Shown here: positions 1-11,598 of the stretch, piece by piece
Layout of the letters: each line of letters opens with the position of its first letter
Numbering within the stretch: the first letter of the stretch is position 1
Assembly: GCA_963786445.1 (NCBI GenBank)
Contig: CAWAZU010000037.1
Location: 1 to 64,000 of the forward strand
Direction: 5' to 3'
Length of the DNA: 64,000 nucleotides
Source: JAFKFJ01 sp963786445
GTDB lineage: Bacteria; Pseudomonadota; Alphaproteobacteria; Acetobacterales; Acetobacteraceae
The notes under the pieces: model-generated
Databases searched by the model: none
Told to the model about the DNA's origin: nothing
The model's input: the letters and a program-made list of their open reading frames with translations, nothing else
Made by a program: the position numbers and the translations under genes

Positions 1-1345
<1,345 letters not shown>

Positions 1346-1376
1346 TGCAAAACCCCTGTGCTTGTCGTCGCGATCC

Positions 1377-2266
1377 TCAGAGGGCTTCGGCGCCGGAGAT
1401 GATCTCGATCAGTTCCTTGGTGATGTTCGCCTGGCGCGCGCGGTTGTAGTTCAGCGTCAGCCGCTTGATCATGTCGCCGGCGTTGCGCGTGGCGCTGTCC
1501 ATCGCGGTCATCTGCGCGCCGAAGAACCCGGCGGCGTTCTCCAGCAGCGCGCGATAGATCTGCATCGCGAGGTTCTGCGGCAGCAGGCGCGCGAGGATCG
1601 TCTCCTCGTCCGGCTCGAACTCGTAGATCGCCCGCTTTGCCGGTCGCTCTCCTGGTCCTGCGCGCGCTCGGGCACGGCGACCGGGATCAGCCGCATCTCG
1701 GTCGGCACCTGCGACATCACCGAGGCGAAGCGGTTGAACATCAGCGTGCAGACATCGAACTCGCCGGCGTCCAGCATCGACGTGATGCGCGTCGCGATGT
1801 CCTGGGCGTCGGCGAAGGCGATGCTTTTGCGGCCGGCATAGCTGATGTCGCCGATCAGGCGGCTGGCGAGGTCGCGGCGCAGCATGTCGCGCCCCTTGCG
1901 GCCGACGGCGAGGATTTTCACCGTCTTGCCTTCGGCTTCCAGCCGCCGCGCCAGCGTGCGCGTCAGCCGCCCGATGTTGGAGTTGAACGCGCCGGCCAGC
2001 CCGCGGTCGCCGGTGACCGGCACCAGCAGATGCACCTGGTCGCGTCCGGTGCCGGCCAGCAGTTTCGGCGCGTTGGGCTGGCCGCCGGCATTGGCGGCGA
2101 GCGAGGCCAGCATGCGCTCCATGCGCTGCGCATAGGGCCGCGCCGCCTCCGCCTGCGTCTGCGCCCGCCGCAGCTTGGAGGCGGCGACCATCTTCATGGC
2201 GCTGGTGATCTTCTGCGTCGATTTGACGCTGGTGATGCGGCCGCGCAGGGCTTTCAGGCTGGGCAT
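1377..2266 (-). CDS. atpG: ATP synthase F1 subunit gamma (frameshifted)
   Basis: Central rotor shaft of F1. It starts at the ATG at 2266 (MPSLKALRGRITSVKSTQKI) and has the classic SAMKMVAASKLRRAQ N-terminal helix and GDRGLAGAFNSN. The C-terminal part (YEFEPDEETIL, LENAAGFFGAQMTAMDSATR, NAGDMIKRLTLNYNRARQ) is in another frame, joined near 1640 at a run reading CAAAG. Removing two A residues gives DRQRAIYEFEP, consistent with the family. It lies between atpA and atpD in standard order, with 31 bases to the atpD start. The break is most likely a sequence error. Confidence 0.93.
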
Positions 2267-2326
2267 GCCGAGCCTCGTCAGCGCCGCAGGGCGGAAAAAC
2301 GCACGATCCCGTCATCACCCGCGCGC

Positions 2327-3856
<1,530 letters not shown>

Positions 3857-3857
3857 C

Positions 3858-4428
3858 TCAGGCGGCTCCCTTCATGGCGTACTGCAGGCGCTGCAGCCGG
3901 GATTTCAGGCTCGAATCGTAGAGGCGCGCGCCGATCCGCACGACCAGGCCGCCGAGCAGGCTGGGGTCCACGTGGCGCTGGATGTTGACGCTGCCGTAGC
4001 CGGCCTCGATCAGGCGCGCGCGCAGCTGCTGTTCCTGCACGTCGGTAAGCGGGTGCGCGCTGACCACGTCGGCGACCTGGATGCCGCGCTTGCGCGGCGA
4101 CCAGGGCGGCGAAGGCGCGCACCATGGCGCGCAACTGGCGCTGGCGGCGGTTGGTGACGACGACGCCGGCGAAATCCTGCACCAGTTTGCCGAAGCCCTC
4201 GGAGGCCAGGACGGCGCGCACCGCGCGCTGGGCGGCGTGGACATCGACCAGCGGGCTGTCGAGCAGCCGGCGCAGATCGGCGCTGGCGTCGATCATCCGG
4301 CCGAGCGTGTCCATCTGCTCGACGGCGGCGTCGAGCGCGTGCTGGTCTTCGGCGAGGGAATAGAGTGCGGCGGCGTAGCGTTCGGTCAGCCCGCCGCCGG
4401 ATGTGACTGTCGTGCCGCCAGAGGCCAC
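3858..4428 (-). CDS. atpH: ATP synthase F1 subunit delta (frameshifted)
   Basis: Peripheral-stalk (OSCP-like) subunit, first gene of the atp operon here. The N-terminal half (GLTERYAAALYSLAEDQ, LRRLLDSPLV, GFGKLVQDFAGVVVTNRR) reads from a GTG at 4428. The C-terminal half (RGIQVADVVSAHPLTDVQEQQL, VDPSLLGGLVVRIGARLYD, SLKSRLQRLQYAMKG) is in a second frame. The switch lies near 4090 in CCGCGC-AA-GCGCGG, a near-perfect hairpin; removing one A restores AALVAAQRGIQVADV. About 190 residues, normal for the family. I treat it as one functional gene. Confidence 0.92.
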
Positions 4429-4604
4429 GGGCCGGTTCCATGCTGTTGGCGTCCGGTCCGCGGACGCGGCCAGACGTTGCGCCGCGCGGGGTCTCGCCCG
4501 GCGGCGCGGCGTCTAGCATGGGCTTGATGGGGGCGCAACACGGCGCGGCGGGCGGCGTACGTTCTGAAATCGGAACATTCAGGACGCGCGCGGGCGCCGC
4601 ACGA
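4429..4604. other. atp operon upstream region with conserved repeat flank
   Basis: No gene seen. This 176-base gap separates the repeat-family gene from atpH and must hold, or transmit, atp operon transcription (leftward). Its right end carries GCGGCGCCCGCG followed by a stretch with AATGTTCCGA (minus strand, about 4565-4600). The same arrangement follows the second copy of the repeat-family gene at about 60440-60479, so it belongs to the repeat unit rather than to atp. Confidence 0.4.
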
Positions 4605-5165
4605 TCACGCCCGAACGGGCGGGGGGCACGTTGCGGGCGGCGTGAGGCGGCGGGGCTGTGCGGCCGGCGGCGTCGGCCGGGGATGGACGGCGGGGCGGGA
4701 CGGCGGCGCCGGCCGGAGCGGCGGCGGGCGACCGAGCGCGGACGGTGGGCGCACCCCCAGCATCTGGCAGAGCGGGCGGAGCAGCCGTCCGGCCTGCGGC
4801 GCGGAGGCAAGCAGGTCGGCCATCGCCGGATCGGCGAGCAGGTGCTGCAACTGCGAGGCCGCGGCGGCGGCCTGCGGCACCCGGCGCACCAGCCAGGCGA
4901 AGCCGCGGGGCAGGCGGAGTGGTGGGGGCTGGACCGGGCGCGGGGACCGCGTGCGGTGGCGCGGCGGCGGCAGCCGGCCGGCGTGGACGAGGGCCGCGAG
5001 CCGGGCGAAGCGGAGCGCGGCGCGGTGCAGGCGCCCCCAGAGCAGGGCCAGCAGCGGCCAGGCGAGCCAGTTGCCGGCCCCGCGCGCGGCGATGGCGCGG
5101 CGCAGCCCCTCGATCACACCGGCGAAGCGGTCGGCCACGGGGCGGGGCTGGGTGGGGGTTTGCAC
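4605..5165 (-). CDS. Pro/Ala/Arg-rich repeat-family protein, copy 1
   Basis: Hypothetical protein of 186 residues from the GTG at 5165. The start is chosen by alignment with the paralogue at 60480-61037, whose ATG falls at the same place. The body has VEGLRRAIAARGAG-like, LPRG-AWLVRR-PQAA and LQHLLADPAMADLLA segments, then RLLRPLCQMLGVRPP and a proline-rich tail. Function unknown. Both copies are preceded by GTTAGTATCGCTG just before the start codon, followed about 180 bases later by an operon in the same direction (atp here, imuA-imuB-dnaE2 for copy 2), and share a conserved 3' flank. No Shine-Dalgarno is visible. Strong GC skew means the frame is supported mainly by the paralogy. Confidence 0.55.
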   Translation of the reverse strand: MQTPTQPRPVADRFAGVIEGLRRAIAARGAGNWLAWPLLALLWGRLHRAALRFARLAALVHAGRLPPPRHRTRSPRPVQPPPLRLPRGFAWLVRRVPQAAAAASQLQHLLADPAMADLLASAPQAGRLLRPLCQMLGVRPPSALGRPPPLRPAPPSRPAVHPRPTPPAAQPRRLTPPATCPPPVRA

Positions 5166-5253
5166 GACAGCGATACTAACATGAGCCGGGTTGGGTTGGG
5201 CAAGGGGGCCGTTACGTGGGCGGTGGTTTTGTTTGAATTTCGGACCTGGCCTC

Positions 5254-5758
5254 TTATATGTGATAATGTCCTCCAACACATAGAGCGGGCGCCCTCTCGA
5301 AGCGTTCGTTTCGTGGCACGCAGTTGTTCATGGGCGGCTGATTTCGAGGAGAAGAGCCAGTTCGCTTGCACTGAATTGCTGAATCCCGAGGGGATTGCCT
5401 GCCGGAACTTTCTGCGATCACAGCGTGGTGCCAGCCGGGATATTTGGAGCCAGACCACAGGCGAAGAACGAGGGTCCCTTCGCGGTCAGTGGTGTTCAGC
5501 GAAATCGAGTTAGTAGGTGGCGGCGGGGTCGCAAGATTGGTCTGCCACCCTGACCGATGGTGTTCCAGCCACTTTGTGACGACCTCGACAGCTCCGGGTG
5601 AGAGCGCTCTCGGCGCGCCGAGTTCGATCGGAGGTAATGCTACCGCCGGTGGCCGGCGGGACGTCGATGGTCCTGCCAAGTGCCGGCAGCGGATACGCCA
5701 TCGCTGTGGAGGCCAGCGCCAATCCCATACCGACCAGTTTCCTCGCCACTCCCGTCAT
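5254..5758 (-). pseudogene. hypothetical exported protein, frame broken
   Basis: From the ATG at 5758 the reading MTGVARKLVGMGLALASTAMA followed by YPLPALGRTIDVPPATGGS looks like a signal peptide with a short mature start. After about 5635 plausible protein continues in the next frame (IELGAPRALSPGAVEVVTKW, then LEHHRSGWQTNL and GTLVLRLWSGSKYPGWHH), ending at 5254. The switch falls inside GGTA-ATGC-TACC, an inverted repeat like those at other breaks in this window, so the gene may be intact in the organism. No family recognised; perhaps an export-targeted small protein. Confidence 0.4.
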
Positions 5759-5874
5759 GCGCCCAGCTCACCCTTCCGCGCCTGCCCGTTTACTCTTGAT
5801 AACAGATTTTATCGAGATGAGGCGTCGTCCACCGCCAGTGCCATCGTGGCCAGATGGGGACGCAACGCGGCGGC

Positions 5875-6189
5875 TCACACCAGACGGACAGGGGCGGGAT
5901 AGCGGGCGACGCGAGGGTCGGTGGCCAGCAAGGTGACCTCCTCGACGAGCGCCTGCACGACCAGGATGCGGTCGAACGGGTCCTTGTGCAGCCGCGGCAG
6001 GGTCGCGGTCCCCACCGCATGAGCGCCGGTAACCGGCAACTCCTCATAGCCGGCGTCGAGCAGCCCATGCCGCAGGACATGCGCCTCCCAGCGGAAATCG
6101 TCACGGCCGAGCGCCATCGCTGGCTGCGCCAGAAAGCTCCTCGTCTTCGCCAACACCGTCGTCCAGCGCGGCTCACCCTGGATAACCAA
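5875..6189 (-). pseudogene. vapC toxin remnant (C-terminal PIN fragment)
   Basis: The last ~70 residues (ELPVTGAHAVGTATLPRLHK, DPFDRILVVQALVEEVTLLA, TDPRVARYPAPVRLV) closely match the C-terminus of the intact VapC immediately upstream at 6222-6608, down to the final PVRLV. The N-terminal PIN segment with the first catalytic aspartate (LLLDTHLLIW in the intact copy) is missing. Minus-strand sequence near 6150 still shows TGGCGAAGACGAG, which is also the 3' end of the vapB gene. This is a decayed tandem duplicate of vapBC with an internal deletion, not a functional toxin. Confidence 0.65.
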
Positions 6190-6221
6190 GCCGGAACAAA
6201 CTTAATGGTTGCTACGCTCGC

Positions 6222-6608
6222 TCAGACCAGCCGGACGGGGGCCGGATAGCGCGCGAGGAGGGGGTCGGCGGTCAGCAGCAACGCATTTTCGACGATGGCC
6301 TGGGCGACGAGGATGCGGTCGAACGGGTCCTTGTGAATCGGCGGGAGCGTGCCGGTCGCGAGCGCATGGGCGCCCGTCACCGGCAATTCGTGACAGCCGA
6401 AGTCGAGCATCGTGCGGTGGAACGCGGTCGGGTCTTGAGGGAAATCCTTGCGCCCCTGCGCGTGCTTGATCGCCATCTCCCACAGGCTCGCGGCGCTGAG
6501 CAGCAGCGTGTTGGACGGGTCGGCAATCATGGTGCGGGCCGCAGCAGAGAGCATGGCCGGGCGCCCTGCCGCCCATATCAACAGATGCGTATCGAGCAGC
6601 AGTCTCAC
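6222..6608 (-). CDS. vapC: PIN-domain ribonuclease toxin VapC
   Basis: 128-residue PIN-domain protein, probably an RNA-cleaving toxin of a type II toxin-antitoxin pair. Visible: VRLLLDTHLLIW with the first acidic residue, SAASLWEMAIK with the conserved Glu, and a C-terminal DPFDRILVAQAI with the third acidic cluster, then LLTADPLLARY. The GTG start at 6608 overlaps the antitoxin stop as GTGA, the usual coupling. Directly downstream lies the truncated copy at 5875-6189. Substrate is unknown; VapC toxins often cut tRNA or rRNA. Confidence 0.85.
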   Translation of the reverse strand: MRLLLDTHLLIWAAGRPAMLSAAARTMIADPSNTLLLSAASLWEMAIKHAQGRKDFPQDPTAFHRTMLDFGCHELPVTGAHALATGTLPPIHKDPFDRILVAQAIVENALLLTADPLLARYPAPVRLV

Positions 6609-6853
6609 TCGTCTTCGCCATAAAACATCTTCTCGATTTCGTCGTCCCCGATCCGATCGAATTTCTCCGGCACGGCGATCTTGCCTTCCAGGAAGCCGAG
6701 CCGACGGGGAGCCTGTTCTGCCGGGCGTTCGACCGCCTCGACCTTGACCATCGGTTTGCCGGCCTTGGCGATGATGAACGGCTCGCCCTTCGCGGCCTCG
6801 TCGATCAGGCGCGACAGATGCGTCTTGGCTTCGTGAATGTTGACGATGCGCAT
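6605..6853 (-). CDS. vapB: Phd/YefM-type antitoxin VapB
   Basis: 82 residues starting MRIVNIHEAKTHLSRLIDEA, the DNA-binding start typical of the Phd/YefM fold, with GEPFIIAKAGKPMVKVEAV and an acidic C-terminal tail (DEIEKMFYGEDE) expected to occlude the toxin site. It is the first gene of the pair and overlaps vapC by four bases. Autoregulation through its promoter (6854-6912) is expected for the family; I see no clear palindrome there. Confidence 0.85.
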   Translation of the reverse strand: MRIVNIHEAKTHLSRLIDEAAKGEPFIIAKAGKPMVKVEAVERPAEQAPRRLGFLEGKIAVPEKFDRIGDDEIEKMFYGEDE

Positions 6854-6912
6854 GTCTCAGGCCCTCCGGACTTAGTCCGATAAACTTAGTCCATCTTCGC
6901 GCTGGCATCAAC

Positions 6913-9146
6913 TCATAGAAAACTCATCGGGTCCACGTCCACGTCGATCCGGGCCGCCCCGCGCGGTTGCACCTTTTCGAGCCAGGACCGTAACAAGGGT
7001 TGCACCGCGATGTCGCGCCGCGTCTTCAGCAGCAGCCGCCGCCGGTGCCGCCCGCGCAGGATCGCCAGCGGCGCCGGCGCCGGGCCGAGCACCGCGATGC
7101 CGTCGCCGTGCGGTGCGGCGCGCGCCAGGTCGCGGGCGGTGGCGTCGGCCGCCTCGGCCGACTCGGCGCTGACGATCAGCGCCGCCAGCCGGCCATAGGG
7201 CGGCCAGTGGCCGGGCCGGCGCTGCGCCGCCTCGCTCGCCATGAAGCGGGCGAGGTCGCCGGCGAGCAGCGCCTGCATCACCGGATGCGCGGGGTCGAAC
7301 GTCTGCAGCAGCACCTCGCCGGGCGCCTCGGCGCGGCCGGCGCGGCCGGCGACCTGGTGCAGCAACTGCACCGTCCGCTCCGCCGCGCGCAGATCGCCGC
7401 CCGCCAGGCCCGAGATCGGCATCGACCACGCCGACCAGCGTCAGATGCGGAAAATGCCAGCCTTTGGCGACGATCTGCGTGCCGATGATGAGGTCGATCT
7501 CGCGCGCCGCGATGGCGCGTGCCGCCTCGGCCGCGGCGTGCGGGCCGGGGATGGTGTCGCTCGCCATCACCAGCGTCCGCGCCGCCGGGAAGGTCGCGGC
7601 GGCTTCCTCGGTGATGCGCTCGACGCCCGGACCCACGGGCGGTGAGGCTCGCCTCGGCACCGCAGACCGGGCACGCCTGCGGGATCGGCTCGGCGTGGCC
7701 GCAATGGTGGCATTGCAGCTGGCGGCGCACGCGATGCTCGACCAGCCAGGCGGTGCAGTTCGGGCATTGCATGCGGTGGCCGCAATGCCGGCACAGCGTC
7801 AGCGGCGCGTAGCCGCGGCGGTTGAGGAACAGCATCGCCTGCTCGCCGCGCGCGAACGCCGCCTGCACCGCAGCGACCAGCGGCGGCGACGAGAAACCGC
7901 CCGCGCTCCGGCGGCGCGTCGCGCAGATCGACCAGCCGCACCGTCGGCAGCGCCGCCCCGGCGTGGCGCGAGGGCAGGTGCAGGCGGCGATAGCGCCCGG
8001 CCTCCACGTTCGCCATCGTCTCCAGGCTGGGCGTGGCCGAGACCAGCACCGCCGGCGCCGCGCACAGGCGGGCGCGCACCACCGCCATGTCGCGGGCGTG
8101 GTAGATCACGCCCTCCTCCTGCTTGAACGCGGTCTCGTGCTCCTCGTCGATGACGACCAGGCCGAGATCGGGGAACGGCAGGAACAGCGCCGAGCGCGCG
8201 CCGACCACCACCGGCGCCGTGCCCGCCGCCACCGCCCGCCAGGTGATCCGCCGCGTGCGCGAGGACAGGTCGGAGTGCCAGACCGCCGGCGCCACGCCGA
8301 AGCGGCGCTCGAACCGCTCCAGCCATTGCGAGGACAGCGCGATCTCCGGCAGCAGCACCAGCGCCTGCCGCCCCGCGCGCAGGCAGGACGCCACCGCCTC
8401 CAGATACACTTCGGTCTTGCCCGAGCCGGTGACGCCATCCAGCAGCGTGACCGAGAACGCGCGCGCCGCCACCGCCTCGCGCAACGCCTCGGCGGCTTGC
8501 CTCCTGCGCGGCGGAGAGCAGCGTGCCGGGACAGTCCGGGTCGGGACGAGCGAACGGATCGCGCGGCGGCAAGGTGATCGGCACGATCAGCCCGGCATCG
8601 GCCATGCCGCGGATGACACCGGCGGTCACCGCGGCCGCCCGGGCCAGATCGGCGCCGCCGCGCGGGCCGTCGGCGAGCGCGGCCAGCACGCGCAGCCGCG
8701 CCTCGGTCAGCCGCGACTCGGGCGGCGGCGTCTCGGCGGCCTGCCAGCCGACCGGCGCGGAGTCCGGCCGCAGCGCGTTCACCCGCAGCGCCATCGCCAG
8801 CACCTCGCCGGGCGCGGCCAGCGTGTAGGCGGCGATCCAATCGACCAGCCGGCGCAGATCCTCGCGCATGCGCGGTGCGTCGAGCAGCGCGGCGAGCGGC
8901 TTCAGCCGCGCCTCCGGCACTGTGGCATCGGGCGCGCCGTCCCACACCACGCCCAGCGTCTCGCGCCGGTTGAGCGGCGCCAGCACGAGGTCGCCCGGCG
9001 CCGGCGCCATGCCGTGCGGCACCGCGTAGTCGAACGGAGACGGGGAACGGGTAGGGCAGCAGCACCCGCACCCGCCGCAGCGACGCCGGCTCACGCGCCG
9101 GTACCGCTTCTTGCTTGCGCCCCCGCCTTCTGTCCGCCGCCGCCAT
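6913..9146 (-). CDS. priA: primosomal replication protein N' (helicase PriA), five frameshifts
   Basis: Replication-restart helicase of about 740 residues, readable end to end but split over several frames. In order: RVLLPYPFP then FDYAVPHGMAPAPGDLVLAP (N-terminal domain); TGSGKTEVYLEAV (Walker A); DEEHETAFKQEEG (DEEH box); SATPSLETMANV; zinc-binding CRHCGHRMQCPNC and CHHCGHAEPIPQACPVCG; GTQIVAKGWHFPHLTLVGVV; LLHQVAGRAGRAE; and the ending DVDPMSFL. Breaks lie near 9040, 8500, 7895, 7640 and 7425, each explained by one extra base. GGGCGGTGAG-type inverted repeats surround most of them. Start is uncertain (ATG at 9146 or GTG at 9071). Divergent from fsa. The gene is expected to be functional in the organism. 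Confidence 0.88.
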
Positions 9147-9184
9147 CCTATATGGTCAGGTGCATCACGCAGGGACGCACTCCC

Positions 9185-9868
9185 ATGAAATTCTTCATCG
9201 ATACCGCCGACACGCAGGAAATCCGGTCGCTCGCCGCCAGCGGGCTGCTCGACGGGGTCACCACCAACCCCACGCTGATCGCCAAGTCCGGCCGCAAGAT
9301 GCTCGATGTCATCGCGGAAATCTGCGACGTGGTGTCCGGGCCGGTGAGCGCCGAGGTCGCCGCCACCGAATACGACCACATCATGGCCGAGGCGGCCGTG
9401 CTGCGCCGCATCGCCCGCAACGTCACGATCAAGGTGCCGCTGACGCCGGACGGCTTGCGCGCCTGCAAGGCCCTAACCTCGGACGGCGCGATGGTCAACG
9501 TCACGCTCTGTTTCTCCGCCGCCCAGGCGGTGCTGGCGGCCAAGGCGGGGGCCACCTTCATCAGCCCGTTCGTCGGCCGGCTTGACGACATCGGCCACGA
9601 CGGCATGGAGCTGGTCGCCGACATCGTGCAGATCTACGCGAACTACGACTATTTCCACACCGAGGTGCTGGTGGCGAGCGTGCGCAGCCCGCTGCACGTC
9701 ATCACCGCCGCAAAACTCGGCGCGCATGTCGCGACCCTGCCGCCGGCGGTTTTGCGCAGCCTCTACAACCACCCGCTGACCGAGAAGGGGCTGGCGACCT
9801 TCCTCGCCGACTGGGCCAAGACCGGCCAGCACATCGAGGAACTCAAGACCGCGGCCGGCACGCGGTGA
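9185..9868 (+). CDS. fsa: fructose-6-phosphate aldolase / transaldolase-like protein
   Basis: 227 residues beginning MKFFIDTADTQEIRSLAASG with GVTTNPTLIAKSGR, both hallmarks of the short TalC/FSA transaldolase family. NVTIKVPLTPDGL contains the Schiff-base lysine, followed by NVTLCFSAAQAVLAAKAGA and ISPFVGRLDD. It cleaves or transfers dihydroxyacetone units on sugar phosphates in the cytoplasm; whether it acts as an aldolase or transaldolase cannot be told from sequence. Stop overlaps the next start as GTGA, suggesting coupling with the DUF484 gene. In this lineage it commonly neighbours priA. Confidence 0.9.
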   Translation: MKFFIDTADTQEIRSLAASGLLDGVTTNPTLIAKSGRKMLDVIAEICDVVSGPVSAEVAATEYDHIMAEAAVLRRIARNVTIKVPLTPDGLRACKALTSDGAMVNVTLCFSAAQAVLAAKAGATFISPFVGRLDDIGHDGMELVADIVQIYANYDYFHTEVLVASVRSPLHVITAAKLGAHVATLPPAVLRSLYNHPLTEKGLATFLADWAKTGQHIEELKTAAGTR

Positions 9869-10512
9869 CCGATCCGGCCCCCGAGCGCGGTGCCACGCTG
9901 CAGGCGGCCGAGATCGCCGCCTGGCTGCGCGCGCATCCGCGCTTTCTTGCCGAACGGCCTGACCTGTATCGCTGGCTGGCGCCGCCGGAGCGCGTGCATG
10001 GCGAGCGGCTGGCCGACCACATGGCGGCGATGCTGCGCGCCGAGCGGGCGCATGCCGCGGCGATGGCGGAGCGGGCCGACGGCGTGCTGGCCGCCGGCCG
10101 CGCCGCCGCCGGGCTGTCGGCGCGGGTGCAGGAGGCGGTGCTGGTGCTGATCCGTGCCGAGCACCCTGCCGAATGCGTGGCGGCGGAGCTGCCGGCGCTG
10201 CTCGGCGTGGATGCGGCCTCGCTGTGCGTGGAGGCGTTGCTGCCCGGCACCCGTCCGCTGCCGCAGGGGACGGTGGCGCGGCTGCTGGACGGGCGCGCGG
10301 TGCTGTTCCGCGACCTGCCGGACGAGGCGCGGCTGCTGCACGCCGAGGCGGCGGAACTGGCGCAGCACGACGCGCTGGTGCGCGTGCCGGGCGAGGGGCC
10401 GCCGGCCTTGCTGGCGCTGGTGGCGCGCGACGGCAGAGCGCTCGACCCCGGCCAGGGCGCAGGGGCGCTGGCGTTCCTCGGCCGGGCGGTGGCGGCGGCG
10501 CTGGGCCGCTGA
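9865..10512 (+). CDS. DUF484 family protein
   Basis: 215 residues from the GTG at 9865, overlapping the fsa stop by four bases. It shows the DUF484 layout: N-terminal ERGATLQAAEIAAWLRAHP and FLAERPDLYRWL, a coiled helix (HMAAMLRAERAHAAAMAER), and a GAF-like C-terminal domain ending GALAFLGRAVAAALGR. Function is unknown; the family is widely found directly upstream of xerC, as here (one base separates the stop from the next GTG), so a link to recombinase expression or chromosome segregation is often assumed. Confidence 0.85.
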   Translation: MTDPAPERGATLQAAEIAAWLRAHPRFLAERPDLYRWLAPPERVHGERLADHMAAMLRAERAHAAAMAERADGVLAAGRAAAGLSARVQEAVLVLIRAEHPAECVAAELPALLGVDAASLCVEALLPGTRPLPQGTVARLLDGRAVLFRDLPDEARLLHAEAAELAQHDALVRVPGEGPPALLALVARDGRALDPGQGAGALAFLGRAVAAALGR

Positions 10513-10513
10513 G

Positions 10514-11426
10514 GTGCTGGCCGAGGCGGTGCGGCAGGATTTTCTGGTGTGGCTCGCCGCCGAACGCCGCGCCTCGCCGCTCACGATCGAGGCGTATGCA
10601 GCTGATCTTGCGGCATTTTTATCATTTCTGACCGGCCATCTCGGGGATGAGCCAGACACTGGCGGCGCTGGGCGAGCTACGGGCTGCGGATTTCCGCGCC
10701 TGGCTGGCGGCCGAGGCGTCTGCGGGCAAAGGCAACGCGACGCGGGCGCGGCACCTGGCGGCGGTGCGCAGTTTCTTCCGGTTCGTGGCGCGGCGGCATG
10801 GCGTGAGCAACGCCCAGGTGCGGCTGCTGACCGCGCCGAGGGTGCGCCGTCCGCTGCCGCGGGCGCTGGACCCGCCGGCGGCGCGCAGCGTGGCCGAAGA
10901 CATTGGCGTGATGTCGGATGCCGCCGCGGTGCAGGCGCGCGACGTGGCGCTGTTCACGCTGCTCTACGGGTGCGGGCTGCGCATCGCCGAGGCGCTGGCG
11001 CTGAACGTCGGCGACGCGGGGCGCGCGCGACTGGGCAGGACGCTGCTGGTGACCGGCAAGGGATCGAAGCAGCGGCTGGTGCCGGTGCTGCCGGCGGTGC
11101 GCGCGGCGATCGAGGCGTGGCTCGCTTTGCATCCGCGGCCGGTGCCGGAGGCGCCGCTGTTCCTGGGCGTGCGCGGCGGGCGGCTGGATGCGGCGGTGGC
11201 GCAGCGGACGCTGCGCGAATTCCGCCGACTGAGCGGCTTGCCGGAGCATGCGACGCCGCACGCGCTGCGGCACTCGTTCGCGACGCATCTGCTGGCGGCG
11301 GGCGGCGACCTGCGGGCGATCCAGGACCTGCTCGGGCACGCGAACCTGTCCACGACGCAGCGCTACACGTCGGTGGATGCGGCGCGGTTGCTGGAGGTGT
11401 GGCGGCAGACGCATCCGCGCGGTTAG
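10514..11426 (+). CDS. xerC: tyrosine recombinase XerC (frameshifted)
   Basis: Site-specific recombinase that resolves chromosome dimers at dif with XerD. The SAM-like N-terminal domain (VRQDFLVWLAAERRASPLTI, EAYAADLAAFLSFLTGHLG) is in one frame from the GTG at 10514. The rest, from about 10647, is in another and includes GNATRARHLAAVRSFFRFVA, the catalytic Arg in LLYGCGLRIAEALAL, GKGSKQRLVPVLP, HALRHSFATHLL (H-x-x-R), LGHANLSTTQRYTSV (H and nucleophile Tyr) and the end VWRQTHPRG. The break lies where CATC-TCGGG-GATG forms a hairpin; one surplus G explains it. Confidence 0.88.
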
Positions 11427-11598
11427 GTCCGCGCCGGGCAGCGCTCGGCTTCTTTCCATAATATCCCTTATGCGGCAATCGTCGGGCGGGACCGACGGCG
11501 CGGCGGCCCGCCACTTGCCATGCCTGCCGCCCGGCGCGATCATCCCGCGAACGTCGCAAAAGCAACCCGACAGCGACCTGAAACCACGGAGGACCGCC
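11427..11598. other. intergenic region before the ABC operon
   Basis: No gene supported. It separates xerC from the transporter operon and should hold the operon promoter. AT-richer TTTCCATAATATCCCTTATG lies at about 11452-11471. A purine-rich ACGGAGGA (11586-11593) serves as ribosome binding site for the GTG at 11599. Confidence 0.35.

Noticed and set aside
4440..5513. Plus-strand open frames overlapping repeat-family copy 1
   Set aside because: The paralogue at 60480-61037 conserves the minus-strand reading and its flanks; the plus-strand frames are low-complexity Gly/Arg/Ala.
6913..9146. priA as a true pseudogene
   Set aside because: All functional motifs survive on both sides of each break, and similar single-base breaks hit other essential genes in the window.
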